From Sialis fuliginosa (Eukaryota > Arthropoda > Insecta > Megaloptera > Sialidae), in NCBI GenBank assembly GCA_961205875.1, contig OY540814.1, forward strand, positions 12,506,993-12,570,992: a DNA stretch of 64,000 nucleotides, given 5' to 3'. The first letter of the stretch is position 1; each line of letters starts with the position of its first letter. The notes below the pieces were generated by a model, which searched no databases, was not told the origin of the DNA, and worked only from the letters and a program-made list of their open reading frames with translations. The position numbers were made by a program, and so were the translations under genes. This document shows positions 12,797-27,300 of this stretch, piece by piece.

Positions 12797-14989
12797 TTTA
12801 GCAGTTAACTAGAGAACTTCCTCAATTATATAAATAAATTAGTATGTTTCTAATGTAAACAATTTGGTAGAAAAATTAGGTTATATGTAAAATATAAAAT
12901 ACAAAAATAGTTGTACCAAGTTAATTTTTTATAAAATATAAAAGTAAATTGTTTTATCACATGTAATTATACTGTATGCATAATACTAATCGCAGGTACT
13001 AGAAATTATAACAAATAAAGTTTAGTTTCGATTTCAATTAACATTTTATTACACCTTAGACATTGTATAATCAGATATTACACAAGGAATTAATTGTATT
13101 AATCCGATTTAACTATAATTGATATGTATGTAAATCGTCTTACAGAACTTATTGACAAATTTTATTATTGCTTAGAAATAATGCAAATAAATAATTAAAT
13201 TCAATAAACATAATAAATACATCTATTATGTATCTATTTCTTTTACATGATCAAAGAAAATGTCAAAGAAATGTCAAATGATAATATCAAAACTACCAAC
13301 TTTTCTAAATGAAATCCCTCAATTTAAATATTAAACTGAATATGAACCGAATCGTTTTGGAGGTTTTGGATTTGAATATTAAAATAAAATTAATCTAAAT
13401 TCAATTTATTCGGTTAATAATAATATTGTTTTAAATAATTATCGTGTTTCATTATATTTTAAGTTATATTGATTATTAATAAAACAGTACAGATAATGAA
13501 ATTAAAAGATAGTAGGTACATATAAGTATTTATTTAACAGTAATATAATTGTACCTAATAATTCAAGTAAATTGTTTCTTTGAAAAGGAATGTCATTATT
13601 GTTTGTGCTATTTCCGGTTTCAATAACTACCGTACAAAACACCTACATACTTGTAAACAAATCAACGTTGGATGAGTCATCCACATATACACTTGCACAC
13701 AATATATTATTTTATATTTGCTACGTTTACACGAAGCACATTAATACAGAATAGATTTAATACGAATATGCCTTATTGATAAAGATTATTTAGTTTAAGG
13801 ATTAAAAAGAATTACATAATTTTTATATATAAAAATATCCTTTATTTTAGTAATAGTATTTCTATATTATCTAAAATAGATATATTAGCTGGATAAAGGA
13901 GAAAATAGACATGCATCCAGTGACATAACTATAACATAATTTCGAAAACCTCCTCTGCAATAAAAATTCGAGGCCACTGTCCGTGAATTTTTTGATTAAA
14001 TCCAATCCGTCCACACAATCAACTTCCCAACATGGTATGAATATAAATACTTGAATACTGATTATTTATTGTTTCCATATAATTTATGTGAATATTTTTT
14101 TAATATGTATATGAAAAATTTTAATGGAATTGTTCAGAAATAAAACTCATCTTTATATTATGAATATTAGTTTTCTAATATCCTAATGTCAATAATATAA
14201 CACACATTTTTAGAATATGTAACTAATTTGATAATTAGAATTAAATTGCATTTGTTTTATAAAACGTAACTATTATAGTCTGACAATTTAAATTTAATTG
14301 CATTTGTTTCCAAGGCAACATGAATTGTAGACTTATTTATTAGTATTTAAAATTCAAATTTTGAGGTTGGGTTTTATCTTTCACCCCTTCAATGGCTGTT
14401 TAGTACGTATAACAAAAAAAATACTGAAATACATTTCATTATTTATATTGTAAAATATTTATGCTGAGTTTCAAGTAAATTTGACCAAAAAAATCTTTTA
14501 TACCCCGTTTTACCCCCATAGAGTTGAATTTCGAAAAATTCTTTCTTTCAGATCATATTCACGTCAAGACGCTTCGATTGGCACACCAACGAAGTCAATA
14601 GCATTTTTTATTTTCGAGATTTCGTGCACGTAAAAAATAACACGAACAACGTACGTACATACATACACACACACACATACATCTTTCTGAAAAGAGTGTA
14701 AATATACTATAGTGACCTTCAAACATACAAATATGTTGAAATTTTTGATTTTCGGACCGATTACAATAACATCCCAATGGGAAGTTAAAAATTATTCTCA
14801 TGAAGTCAAAAAGCAAAAATCAAAAATGCAAGCTATGGCCTGTGAGTCTAGCTACTTAACCCATAAACATCCCTGTATCCCTAAAGCATAAAACTCAGAA
14901 AGTTTATTTGCGATCGATATCAAAGTTTAATGTAACTTTAATGTATATTGCAATATCGTAGAATCTCGGTTATCTTCGGTTATTTCGAC
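12797..14989. other. Intergenic region between GPS2 and kayak
   Basis: This holds the GPS2 upstream region, an 11-bp AP-1 palindrome GATGAGTCATC at 13671-13681, a short CA/TA microsatellite near 14655-14682, and repeat fragments at 14290-14410 and roughly 14545-14800. No coding exon is supported. Confidence 0.6.
14290..14410 (-). repeat. Repeat fragment shared with 28955-29060
   Basis: The reverse complement of this stretch (CCATTGAAGGGGTGAAAG, CCTCAAAATTTGAATTTTAA, CTTGGAAACAAATGCAA) follows the same order as 28955-29060, where it sits inside an hAT element. It is an interspersed family with unknown ends. Confidence 0.65.
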
Positions 14990-15331
14990 TTGAAGTATTC
15001 TGATTGGTTGTTTGTTTGAAACAAACTGCGCTCATTGGTCCAAGTTTAGTTATGACATCATACGAAGCGTAGTTGCTTATAATTCTTGGAATAGGGTTTC
15101 CCTCGTGTAGTGTGGGGTCTTTATTGGTGGATGAGTCATCGTTTGCATTTTTTACCTAAAAATTGTTTCGCAGAATTTTATGCTTCGTGCACACACGGTT
15201 TTTGCGTGATATGTTTAATATTGTATACTTTGTGAGGTTATGTTATAACAACACCACATAAACTTGCGTTTTAATAAGTTATAATATAACATCTGTTTTA
15301 TTGTGTTGTGATTTTGTGAAAAAGTGTCAAA
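14990..15331 (+). promoter_or_regulatory. Distal kayak promoter and 5' leader
   Basis: Upstream of the ATG at 15332 are two inverted CCAAT boxes (ATTGGT near 15037 and 15125), a TGACATCA CRE-like site near 15053 and an 11-bp AP-1 palindrome GATGAGTCATC at 15130-15140. This is a more G+C-rich, non-repetitive stretch than its surroundings. The transcription start cannot be fixed. Confidence 0.5.
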
Positions 15332-18300
15332 ATGAAATCGGAATTTAGTGATTATTCGGACTTTTCGAATGACAGCCAAAATTCTCAAATGTCGACAGCC
15401 GATTTCATGACATCTATTGCCAATGGGACAACACCGATTCCAAATTCTACTGTAAGTTATTTTTCAAACGAAATAAACTTTATCTTTGCGTTTTGCTTCA
15501 TTGAATTTACTGTATTATGTTTATCTTACTTGCACTGTTATTGCATTTCGATTTTTAGTATTTGAAAACTTGATTACATTGACATCATTGTTGTTACTTT
15601 CAACATAATCTTTTCTTGATTATTGACACTAAGTTCATAATCAATATTCAAAAATGTTTCCTTTTATAGAAATCTAAATTTAGTAAAATGTTTATTCACG
15701 TCGTTATCAGTAGTTTAACCTCGATCAAGTTTGGATTAAGAAAATTGAATAAAAATAATAATATTTTTTTAAATATTCAAAAATATTTAAAAACAACTTT
15801 TACAAATGTTTGATATTTCGGATAGAATTTTTTTTTCATGGCGTCACTTGGCGTCACGTTAGGGGTGCGCCACCCTACGCCAACGCAATTATCTGATAAT
15901 AAATTATATTATGTATGAGGGGTTGATTCGAACATGTAGGAGGTTCTCAAAGAGTGGGTGAGTTTTATATAGCACTGCATTTTATGCTAGTCAGTGACAC
16001 CCTAAACTTGTGCTTATTAATTTAAAATCAGTTGTTTCATTAAAAAAGTGAAATATAATTTAATAAGGTAAATAAATATAACCATAAAATTGTATTATTT
16101 TATTCTACTTTTAATATTTGAGATTTTTTTTTTACTAAACTGATAAAAAATTGTTAAAGCTATTGCTAAATTAAAAAAAGATACTTTTCGATTAGGTTAT
16201 TTCATTAAGTTCTCGAATTTGCCAACATAGATTGATGTAAAATATATTTTTTATTCGTTACACAACATACATAATATATTCTTATATATTTTCTACCATT
16301 CTGGGTAAAACGCGTACGCCTTCTAGTGTCGTTTATTCGATTAACTAATTATTAATAACAAATCTTTTTATTAACATAACAAGTTTCTTACACAGAAGTT
16401 CAAATAAACAAACATACACGTTAATATTTAAATTGCGTGTCTCTGTCCTTATTCACCTCATTGACGAACACACGTATACATTCGCTTTCTTTGTCGGTAG
16501 CGTGTCGCAGTTTTGCTATTCGCTTTTTCTAAGTAATGTCAGGTTTTACCACGATGACGCATTCAAGTCTAGCTTTCTTGGAAAATGAGCTAGGATTCTC
16601 AATAATCGTAAGGGTGTTTCTATTTAATCAAAATATTTAATTGTTTTTGTTTACTTTATTTGGTCATTGAATTTTTAATATAAACAAGATTTTTTATCCT
16701 AAACATGACATTATATTATTTTACTGAAACTGTGAATTTATTTTGTTATTATTGTCCGGTATTTAACAAGCACTTTCAAATGGAGTACCAAACTTATTTG
16801 ACAGTTCTCTTGAATTTTCATGAAATGTTTGACAAGTTTCTCGCAGAATTAATATTCCGTTGAAAGTGCTTGTGTATTAACATTATGATCTTTATAAATT
16901 GTATTGTATATTACGTACTCTTTCTATTTGTTAAATGATATGTGTAAAACGTGAGTTGAAAGATTAGACGAAAGAATTTTAAAAATACATTCGTTAAGAT
17001 ACATCGGCTATGATTTATCGAGACTCAAACTTTTTTTCAGAAATTTGGTATTTGTGTATTATACCAAAACCGATTTCATAAGCATGAACTCACTATGAAG
17101 ATGTAAGTATGTGTAATGTGTATATCATCCTCTATAAGGCAATCGTCAAATCGTTATATACCAGTTGTTTTTTTTTTAAAGACTTTCCAGTGGATTATTT
17201 CCAAAATAACGAATTTTAAGAAAAAATGTGTCAGACAAAAGTTTCATGGTTTCGAGGGGGCTAAATATTGACATTATGGGGTGACTTTAGAAAGGTCACT
17301 TTGATGGGTTTTCAGGTTCAACTTTTCTTTTTCAAATCTAAACTCAAATTTCTTGTTTGAGATTCGTAATTTACGAGAAAAAAGAAGTAATTTTTACTTG
17401 AAATTTTTTCTCAAAATGTCCATTTTTTATGATACAGAGGAAAACAAAAATACATTTCTGGATATTCAGTATTTTTTTACACGAAAAACTTAAATCTAAG
17501 CACTTATTGCCTCTTTTGATTTTTCTTAAAAACTGATCGTTTTCGAGTAAAAAATTATTGAATAATTATCTAGAAATTTCTTTTTGTTTTGCTCCATATC
17601 ATAAAAATGTAATTTTCAGAAAAAAATGTTGCAAGTAAAAGTTGCTTATTTTTACTCGTAAATTACGAATCAGCAACAAAAAATATGGATTTAGATTTGA
17701 AAAAGAAAAGTTGAACCTGAAAACCCATCAAGGTGACTTTTTCAATGTCAACCCATAATAACAATATTTAGATTCCTTGAAACAATGAAACTTTTGTCTA
17801 GAACATTTTCTCTGAATATTCGTTATTTTGGAAATAATCCGCTGGATAGTCTTTAAAAAAACACCCGGTATAAGTGCCATTGTTGAATCCAGGGTAAAGG
17901 GATGCTGGGGAACTATCCGTTCAACCAAAATACCCTCACCGACCGAAAATTACATCTTGTACATTAAATTGAAATATATACCTAATTGTATTTAATTGTT
18001 ATTTATTATATTTTTAATCTGACGATGATTCTGTGAATCGAAAGCTGGCGTTTATTATTTTTCTTAATATGTATATTTCTGACGTTTAGACAAACAAGTT
18101 GTTTTTATTTAAATATATTTTATATATAAATTCATATATAAACATTAGAATTTTTATTTTCCCTCCCGGAGTAAATTATCTGCAGGATTTGAAACTTAAC
18201 GATATCCTACTTTATAGTGGACGGTATGCACGTGTTGGTAGAGACTTTGGAAGTTATTTGGACACGATGCCAGTGAGGTGGGTCAGAGACAATTTTCTAA

Positions 18301-21300
18301 AGGCCCTCCTCAGTTCGGGACCCTAGACAGTTGCTTTATTTGTCTATACTGTATAATGCTCCACTGTCTAAATGAGTATTATTAATATTTTTTCGAATAT
18401 GGAATACTTCAAATTGTAGCTTTTTACGTGATCTATTGATATTGTCTGGCAAGTTTGATAAAAACTGTATTAATTAATACAATGATCTCTGAATGGTTCT
18501 TGACTTCTGATCTTATTGCGGTCATCGTTGCTATAAATCGTATTACTATGAGCTAACTCTTTTAAAATATTTTGCCAATTTTCTTTTCAATGAAATTTAA
18601 ATGTTGTTGATAATTTAATAAAAATACTTATATGAATCATTGAATCTTCCCGTGAATAAGGATTTTGAATATTTGTTGGAAAATTAAAAATAGGTTTAGC
18701 GGAAGAAACCATTTTGGCATAGAAAGCCCTCTTCAGCGTATCTAAATTTACAGAACTTTTGAAAAATCCACCACCATTAAAATTCCAGGACACCGTAAAT
18801 TAATGAACAGATTATCCAACAGTACAAAGTGAAATTGACTGCGTTTCACATATGCGTACGATAAGGATAGGGAGTTCTTGGAAGCAATCCGCCAATCGTT
18901 TTTGAAATATACAGTTAGAAAAACGCGTGCCAAAGACAAATGTATAATGTTCAATGTTTGATAGAATGAGATACGCATATACCATTCTCAAGTACGTGGT
19001 ATTGCGATGGAGATATGCGTGCGCTCATGTTAGACAGAGAGGGAAGCACTCGTGAATGACCTTGTGACAACGTAAAAGCCAACAATTCGCGGTTCCTTCA
19101 ACAGTCATTTCAAAGCGTCCGCTGTTGATACAGCTTGCTTAAAAACAGAATTTGCAATTTTGTGGAATTCGTTCCCAAATTTTCTATAGCGTAAACATTA
19201 TTTAAAAAATTACGTGCGTAATATAGTTGTATTGATCGGTTTACAAATTTTACGTGAAAAAGTTGCAAATCGGGTTCGTGTTTCTTGATAGTTCAAGGCC
19301 CATTGATGTCTCTTCAGTTAGTACCACGATTAAATTTTGGGCTCGACGAAACTGAGCTTGCGACATATGAACTTTTCGGGGAGAGTTTGTACGAAGTGAA
19401 TTTAAAAAAGTTTGACACCTCTGTTGGAAAAATGGTACGTCATTTCTTATTTGCATAAATAAATATTTACCAATGTACCCTTACAATTAATAGTTAAACC
19501 CTTTTAACTTTCATTTATACAAAATACAACATTTACGTTAGGTATATATTGGATTCTGGGTATATACTATATATAAATTCTTATTTATATATCTCATATT
19601 ATATATAATACACATTCATAAATAAACGTATGCTTATACCCAGAAACCGAGAGACATTCAAAGATCAAACACCGATGTTCTTTATTTCATAAATTATCAT
19701 TTAAAAATAGATTATTCTCATATCACTATTTGCTTTTGTGAATTTCTTAATTAGTCATGTATATATTATGTTATCTTGTATTTCTATAGAAATGTGTTTT
19801 AAAAAATATGTGGCATTATAATCTGATAAGCTCTTTACATAATAATCAACACTTATGTATTTGCTGATGTTTTATTCCCTGAAACAGCGAGATATTTGTA
19901 TTGTTATTATATTCTATTGATAACGACTATGTGTGATGCGTCATTTTGCTGTTTTTAAACTTATTCAAAGATAATATGAGAGAACGCTTTACTATTTTTA
20001 TAGCATGTGATTAATATTAAAGTTCATATGTAAGATTTTAAAAGTTTTTATTATAGAAATCTTTGTTTTGTTATTGGGACAACAGTTCAAGGTGTTTTTA
20101 TGATTAATATCTAAAAGTTATATATGGATTTTTATAAATATCAATCATAATAATTTTTACATATATTTTATTTGGACCAAACTAATCACGTATTTTATAA
20201 TCAGTAATTAAGTACCCCCCCCCCCCCTTCTCCCAGCTCTGTTTGTAAAATAATTATCAAATGGTTGTATATAATTTTATCTATAAATAAATAAATTACT
20301 CATTGTTAGTCCTGTGGTTTTATAAGTTGGTTAATTGTGTAATTAATTAACCACAGTTAATCTAATGAATTAAATACCTATCAAAGGAAAATAGATATTG
20401 GTTTTACAGTATTATGTAAAATATAATAGTATTACTACATAGTTTTAAAATGAATGGCAAAGTAAGCATGAGTTTGCAAACAAAACTAAAGGTGGTTTCA
20501 CATGATCAAGGTGTTTTATCGTTAGTAGGTAGGATTGTTTGTTATTATGAAATGTCGAAAAAATATTAATTCAATGTTTATTTGATAATATTATTTATGA
20601 ATAAACTTCTTTAAATATCCTTTGTGTGTTATCATTTATTTTTTCCTGTAAAGTAAATAATTTTATTTAAATGTGATTAAAGATAAAATCCAGTAAATTT
20701 TTATTGAAAATACTTGTGATTTTGGCTTGTATAGTCAATATTGTGTAATAATAATGAACAATAGTTTTTACTTCCTACATGAAAATAATAATATTGCGCA
20801 ATATAATTTTTATTATTGTGCAATATTTTTTAGTGGTAAAAAATTATAAATAGTACCTATTTACTATTGCATAATAATTATTCAACATTCAAACTATCGT
20901 ATTACACGTTTTGAAATGTGATAGTTCTTTAAATTTGTAACTGATGAAAAAAATAGCCATTGTCCAACCTCCCTACTTTTTAAATACGGCATTTTGTACG
21001 TATTACATTACCCGTAAATCAAAATAATTAAAATAGGAATTTTTCAAATATATATGATGTTTTCAATTATTATTAAGTTTGCCCAAGTACTGCCCTGTAC
21101 TCTAATAAAGAAATTGATAACAATTTGTTAGCTAACAAGCACTTTGAACGGGGTATTAATTATGCGATATTCTCTATGGATTTGTTTTGGAATTTAGAAC
21201 AGTGGTACTTCAATTTATTTAAAGACAGTTAGTGACTGATAAATCATTGCTTTTACTAACTTACTGCGCATGCACTAAACTATCAGTAAACGTCATGAAA

Positions 21301-24300
21301 CTGTCATATAAGTTTGATACCCCGTTTCAAAATGTCTTTCAGCTAACAATTTTTTTAAATTTCTTTATAATACCGAACATAAAATTATGTATTTTAAATT
21401 AATCTACATTAAAATGATCAATTTTCTTAAAGCAGTAATTTTTAAATTTGGATTCCTTAAATATCTGGTACTCTCATTACTAAAGGGTAATAGATAAATA
21501 AATATTTTAAATTAATTTACCTATTTAGTAATGAGCATAGATTTGTTTATTGTTTTGTTTTTGATGGTGTGTACTGCTCTTTATTTGGCAGTTATAGTCG
21601 CCATTTTTATTTATTTATAACGAATGACGTATTTTCAGTGAACTTTAATCCGTATGCTTAACTTTGTGTTGTTAGTTAGTACCTTATCATATGATGTTAA
21701 CAGATGCGTATTAAGAAGTATTTAAATAATTAAAAATATATATTAAACAAACATATTTATTTAAAAAAAAACATCTACCATGTAAATGCACAGTGCTTCT
21801 TCGTGCTAAATTCACCAAAAGTAGTTAATTATTGAACAATTTAAATAAAAACCGATTAAGTGTTATGATAAATTGCCTGGCATTGGTGAACCATTTAATT
21901 TTTATACAATTTTACTAAAAAATATTAGTTCGAAATTTTTCTTAAAACGCACCTGATTATTTTTTTGTATATTTTTAATTTTTTGACAATTTCAATCTAT
22001 ATCTAAATTCATGCAAACGTAAATATCAATTTTAAAAAACAAAACACTACTTTTTAAAGCAAATTGGGATAAATCTTTGTAAGAGAATATTTTACAACAA
22101 ACGTTGTAGATCTATAGGTATTATAGGAAATTGAATGCTCTACAAAAAAAGATTCTATAAAATATTCACGTAACATGTGTCGTTCTTGAGATATTTTGAA
22201 AAAATACATATTTTGGGATGTCGCCCCTCTCCCTTACACACGAATTTTGATGAAATAGGCCCGTCCCCAAGCCAAACCCAACAATCCAACCAAGATTCAT
22301 TAAATCGGTTCAGTGGTTCATGAGTTATGCGTGTGACAAGGATTCAAGGGACATACACACACACACACACACAGACAGACAGACAGACACGGCACGAAAA
22401 GTGTTTGTTTTGACCTGAAACGAAGAGATTTAAAATTTTGAAATCGGAGAACAATTTTTTTGTCTCATTCTAAAATGATCACAAAGCTTCTCGTATCTTC
22501 GATATTGCGTTGAAGAAAAAGTCGACAAACATATTTATTTAAAAAAACACTTACATGAAATGTTTTATTGCGCTAAAAAAATTATCTACTACCACTTTTT
22601 TTGTTATGATAGTTTAATAATGAACTAGATATAAGATTTTGAAAATATACCTGTAAAATATTATATCAAAATTTGTTTTAACGAATAACATAAAAAGTAG
22701 ATTTAAGAATATAAATAACTATTTTGTAAAAAATCAATTCTGAAGACATTTAAATTTGTAATCTAGGTATATAACTAGTACCTACGAGATAAAAGATAAC
22801 CTATTAAAAATGACGGTATAAGTACTAAACTATTAATCCGATAGACAATGACATATGACATAAAGCATGGACCGCGCATTCTGTATTAACATTTCTTCAA
22901 AACAGTAATATAGATGCGGTGGCGTTTGGGATAATCTATCTTTTTTTCTAAAGTATGTCCCAATCCATTTTCTATCTATATCTTTTGACACGGCTCTGTT
23001 TTCGAGTCAGATGGTCTATGTCTATGATTTTAATTCGTATTAACAAATTATATTCCAAATATTCATATTATTATAAAGTAACCGTCAATTAGAAAAAAAA
23101 TTATATTTACACGTGTAGGACATTATATACTTATTTATTTTAATAAAATAATTGGTATGTGAGTTTATATTATAAATGTTTACAAACTTTAGTTGACCTA
23201 CTAAAAATAGCTTGTGGAACATCGTACTTCTCAAATAATGTTATGTTTGCCAATAAAAATTGCCAAATCATTTTTTCCTATCTTGATATTTAAATTTAGA
23301 CACTGCGGGGGCCTCTGTCAAAAAATCCACTTTTCTTATAAATTGTATAAATTACCAGATAAATAATTTCTAATTGTTTTAATATACACTCAATCTACCC
23401 CTGCAGAACGTTAAATAGATTATGTAATGTTCTTGGTAATGGAATAATTATTTCGAATTAATATTTATTATTTTTTATTAGTGCTTCTTTTTTGCTTCTT
23501 CGATTCTATAATTACTGGAGGAACATAACAACAGACGTTAATGAACATTACAAACTATTTAAAAGTAAAGTAAAAAACATATTAGGGAAAAATGTATTAC
23601 ATAATCTGTTCAAAGTGTTACATATGTATGTTGACTGAACAGGTCCTGATTTACGGGTCACCTGTATTATAAAATGTATGGTACATTGGTAAATTTTTAA
23701 TTAAATTTTTGGTACGAGATATTGCAACTTATTTTTTGATAAAAATATCAATAAAATATTTTTAGAAATAAAACAATGATGATTAATATATTGATTTAAA
23801 ATATATTAAAAAACAATAGGGAGAGTTCAGACTAACCGGTATACTTTTACTGACTTTTTATTTTATTTATTTTTTGCATAAAAAGTTCACTTCTTGATAA
23901 ATTGACGCCTAAATGGTAAGAAACAATAAGAAAGAACACCTTTTTCATTATTATATAATATTTTTAAAATCACTTAACATTTAATTAACAACTTCAATTA
24001 ATGAAGTAAAAATTATCTATATCAATTGTGTGTAATGCCCGTTACACTTATCAAAAATCATTAAAAATAAATAAACATACAATCTAGCTTCATTTCTATG
24101 TTTATCATCTTCTGTCTATATTAATAATCACAATATACAAAAAACATATAAATGGAATAAGAGATTTTGCAGATTTACCTGACTTAATAACTTGGCTTAA
24201 ATAGCCTTCCGAAATTTGTAACGTCCGTTACAGGTACTTATGAGTATTTTACAAATCTAATAATAAATGTGCAAAATTCTCACTTTTAACATAGTGAAGT

Positions 24301-27300
24301 TAATAAAAAATCAGATACATTTCAGGTGTTATTTCATATTATAAATTTATATTAACATCAAAAATATCGTTTTGATTAGCATAAACTTGTCAAATCCATT
24401 CCATGGACTCGTCCAATAGTAACTGTTTTCCTTAAAAGTAAATACAAATTAATTTAAATTATCTATAGAATCGAGTACCATTTAAATATTTAAATTAATT
24501 TTTATGCGAAAGTGTATTTGACTGTCTGTTACAATTTCACGGCTAAACCTACGAACCGATCTTGATGAAATTTGGCAGGGAGATAGCTTGCATCCTGAGG
24601 AAGGACATATGTTACTTTGTGTCCCGAAAATTTATAAAATTTAAAAAAAATGGTGTGTGTACTTTTGTATACGCGATAGTTTATACTTTTTTGCGTATTG
24701 CGAAACCAAAAATCCGTTTTATTGATTATTATCATAACAGAACTCTGTATTACCTAAATTCCACGTGCACGAAGTCGCCGGTAACAGCTAGTTTACTGTA
24801 TAAATACATCTATCCATGATGAGTAATCTACTTTATAATTAACCAAGTTGATGTCTAAATAATATCGCATGAATCATGTAACATATATATGTACATGTGT
24901 ACTTGTGATAATTTTTTTATTTAAGTGTGCATGTTGAATTGTACATGAATCATTAGTGCAAAAGTGTTTACACTCTACGCACGTGTTCAAATTTAAACAA
25001 AGCGCGCGAATGCAGGTGGCAGGCGATCACAATGCGCATGCGTAGGTGTTTGTTTGGAAATTGCATTGTTTTATCAGAGGCCTACTTTATTAGCTTTGTT
25101 TGATTTTGGCTTACCCTAGAATCATATTGGCAGTGGCGTCGCTAAGGATGTGGGGGGGGGGTCACCCCGGGTATCACCCCATTGAGGGGTAATATGTTAA
25201 AAAAATAAGCCTGTTTATCTTATTTTTTGATTATTTTAAGTTTCCAGGGAATAAATGTGTAAACATTTTTTTTATTATCTGATAACCATCCAATTTATTA
25301 AAAAATGATATATTTTTCTATCGTTAAAAAATCACCCGCCTAATGTGTAAAAAATAAAACCTATTGACTTTTTTGGTGGAGGGGGTGACACTCTCCATTT
25401 CCGCCCGGGTGCCCCCCCCCCCAGCGACACCACTGCATATTAATACCATAATACCATGTGTTTTAAATAAGTATTTTATCATTTTAGACACTTTTCCCTT
25501 TATCTTATGATAGTCAGAAAGAAAAAAAATGAATTTTATTGTATGAAAATGTAATACATATTATAATATAAATATTTATACCATACTTGGTGTTACCCAC
25601 GACTTCGTCCTTGTGGAATATCTTTTTTTTAATCTAATTAATTTTTCGGGATATAAAGTATATAGCCTATGTCATTCCTCGAGATGCAAGCATCTCTATC
25701 TCTGCCAAATTTCTTAAAGATCGGTTCAACGGTTTAGCCGTGAAAAGGTAACAAACAGCCAGCCAGACAAAGTTACTTTCGCATTTATAATATTAGTATG
25801 GATGTAGTATGATTAATATTTGGTGATGGTATATTTAAAATTCCTTTAACTCTCAATATCTGCATTATAACAGTGGTTCTGAAACTTTGTAATGCCGCGA
25901 ACTCCTACATAATATAATAAAGTTTTGTTTAAGTAATTAGTCAAGTTTAATACATAGAAAATATAGGTTTTGCGAAATTCGGGATTTTACCACAGTTTCG
26001 GAATCACTGTTTTACAGTACAGTTTACAGAATTGTGAATGATCCGGACATTATTTACCTTCCTTTAGATCCTGTGTATGAAACAACGTTCTTTTGAAAAA
26101 CCTCAACCCACGCGTAAATATTTGATATTTCTGTATGCTGATGTCATTGTTTTTTTGAAAAATCAAACTATATTTGTATGCTTTAAAGACTATAAACTAT
26201 ATATATATATATATGTAAGAACATATCTAAATCTATCTAGTTAAAACAATTTTAATGAAGCAATATTTCAATAGAGTTGTATTTTTGAATTGGTGATTTA
26301 CCTACTTAGCCCAGGAAAATAAGGCGAAAAAACGCTGGTTGTGGGAAAAACATCCACACCGGGATTATCTTTATTTCGGCTTAAGAAATAACGTGTAAAA
26401 AGTCCATTGCGAAATCGTGTGCGCAAAAAAGTTATTCAAGGTCAAAGGTCGCGAAAATCGTTTTTTCAACTATTGGTTTTACGGCAATTGAACTTTTCAC
26501 ACGTTATTTTTTATGCCCAAATAAAGATAATCCCGATGAGAAAACTTCACTTGGATTTTTTTCGCAGAAAAATCCTTATTTTCCTGGGCTATACTAGCGA
26601 AGGAAGATTATAAATATTAATTCGTTCAATATTGAACATTGCCTCTCTTTTAAAGTATGCTCCCTAAACATACATAGTACATATACCTTTCTTATATCCC
26701 CAAACGTAATAAATTTGCTAACTACAACTAACAAGCACTTCGAAATGAGGTTTAAAACGTATCTGCTAGTTATCTTGCAGTTTCATGAAGTATTTGACAA
26801 TTTTCGCACACGTGTGGTATGTAAACACCAACTGTATTAAAACAGTGGCGGCGATATTATGAAATTTTTTGTGAACGGTTAGTCGCAAACTGTGTTACAA
26901 TACGTTGAAATATCACTGTTCTAAATTCCATAGCAAATCCATAGATAATATCACAAAAATAATACCTCATTTAAGAGTTCTTGCTAGGTAGCAAATTTTG
27001 CGAGCTTGTTTATAATACCGGACATTATGCACTTTAGTTTGAGGTTATGTTTAACTTTGAAATGTGTTTGTAACTGTCACATATGTTTCACACTCTTAGC
27101 TAAACTTTAAACAATTGTATAGTTTAATTTAATATGAATTTTGATCAGTATGTGAAGGTAGGGGGAAATATACTTTTATAGAAGTTGTCAGGTACAGAGA
27201 GTAGTATACTTTCAGAGAGGTTCTACTTTTAAAAATAAATTACCAACCAACAAAACTGTGAAACCTGAGTGTACGACGTAATCTAAAGTCTCGCCGGATC

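Larger units (their letters stand above)
15452..20200. other. Kayak first intron, 5' segment
   Basis: Intronic in the distal transcript. It holds the MITE relic at 16762-16876 and the foldback element at 17157-17873. An open stretch at 18185-18325 ([19 protein letters not shown]) follows a CTGCAG acceptor-like site but has no family match I know. No second exon for kayak could be supported. Confidence 0.5.

Noticed and set aside
18587-18978. Overlapping minus-strand frames that could be a transposase pseudogene
   Set aside because: No recognisable catalytic or zinc-finger motif on either strand and no element ends nearby.
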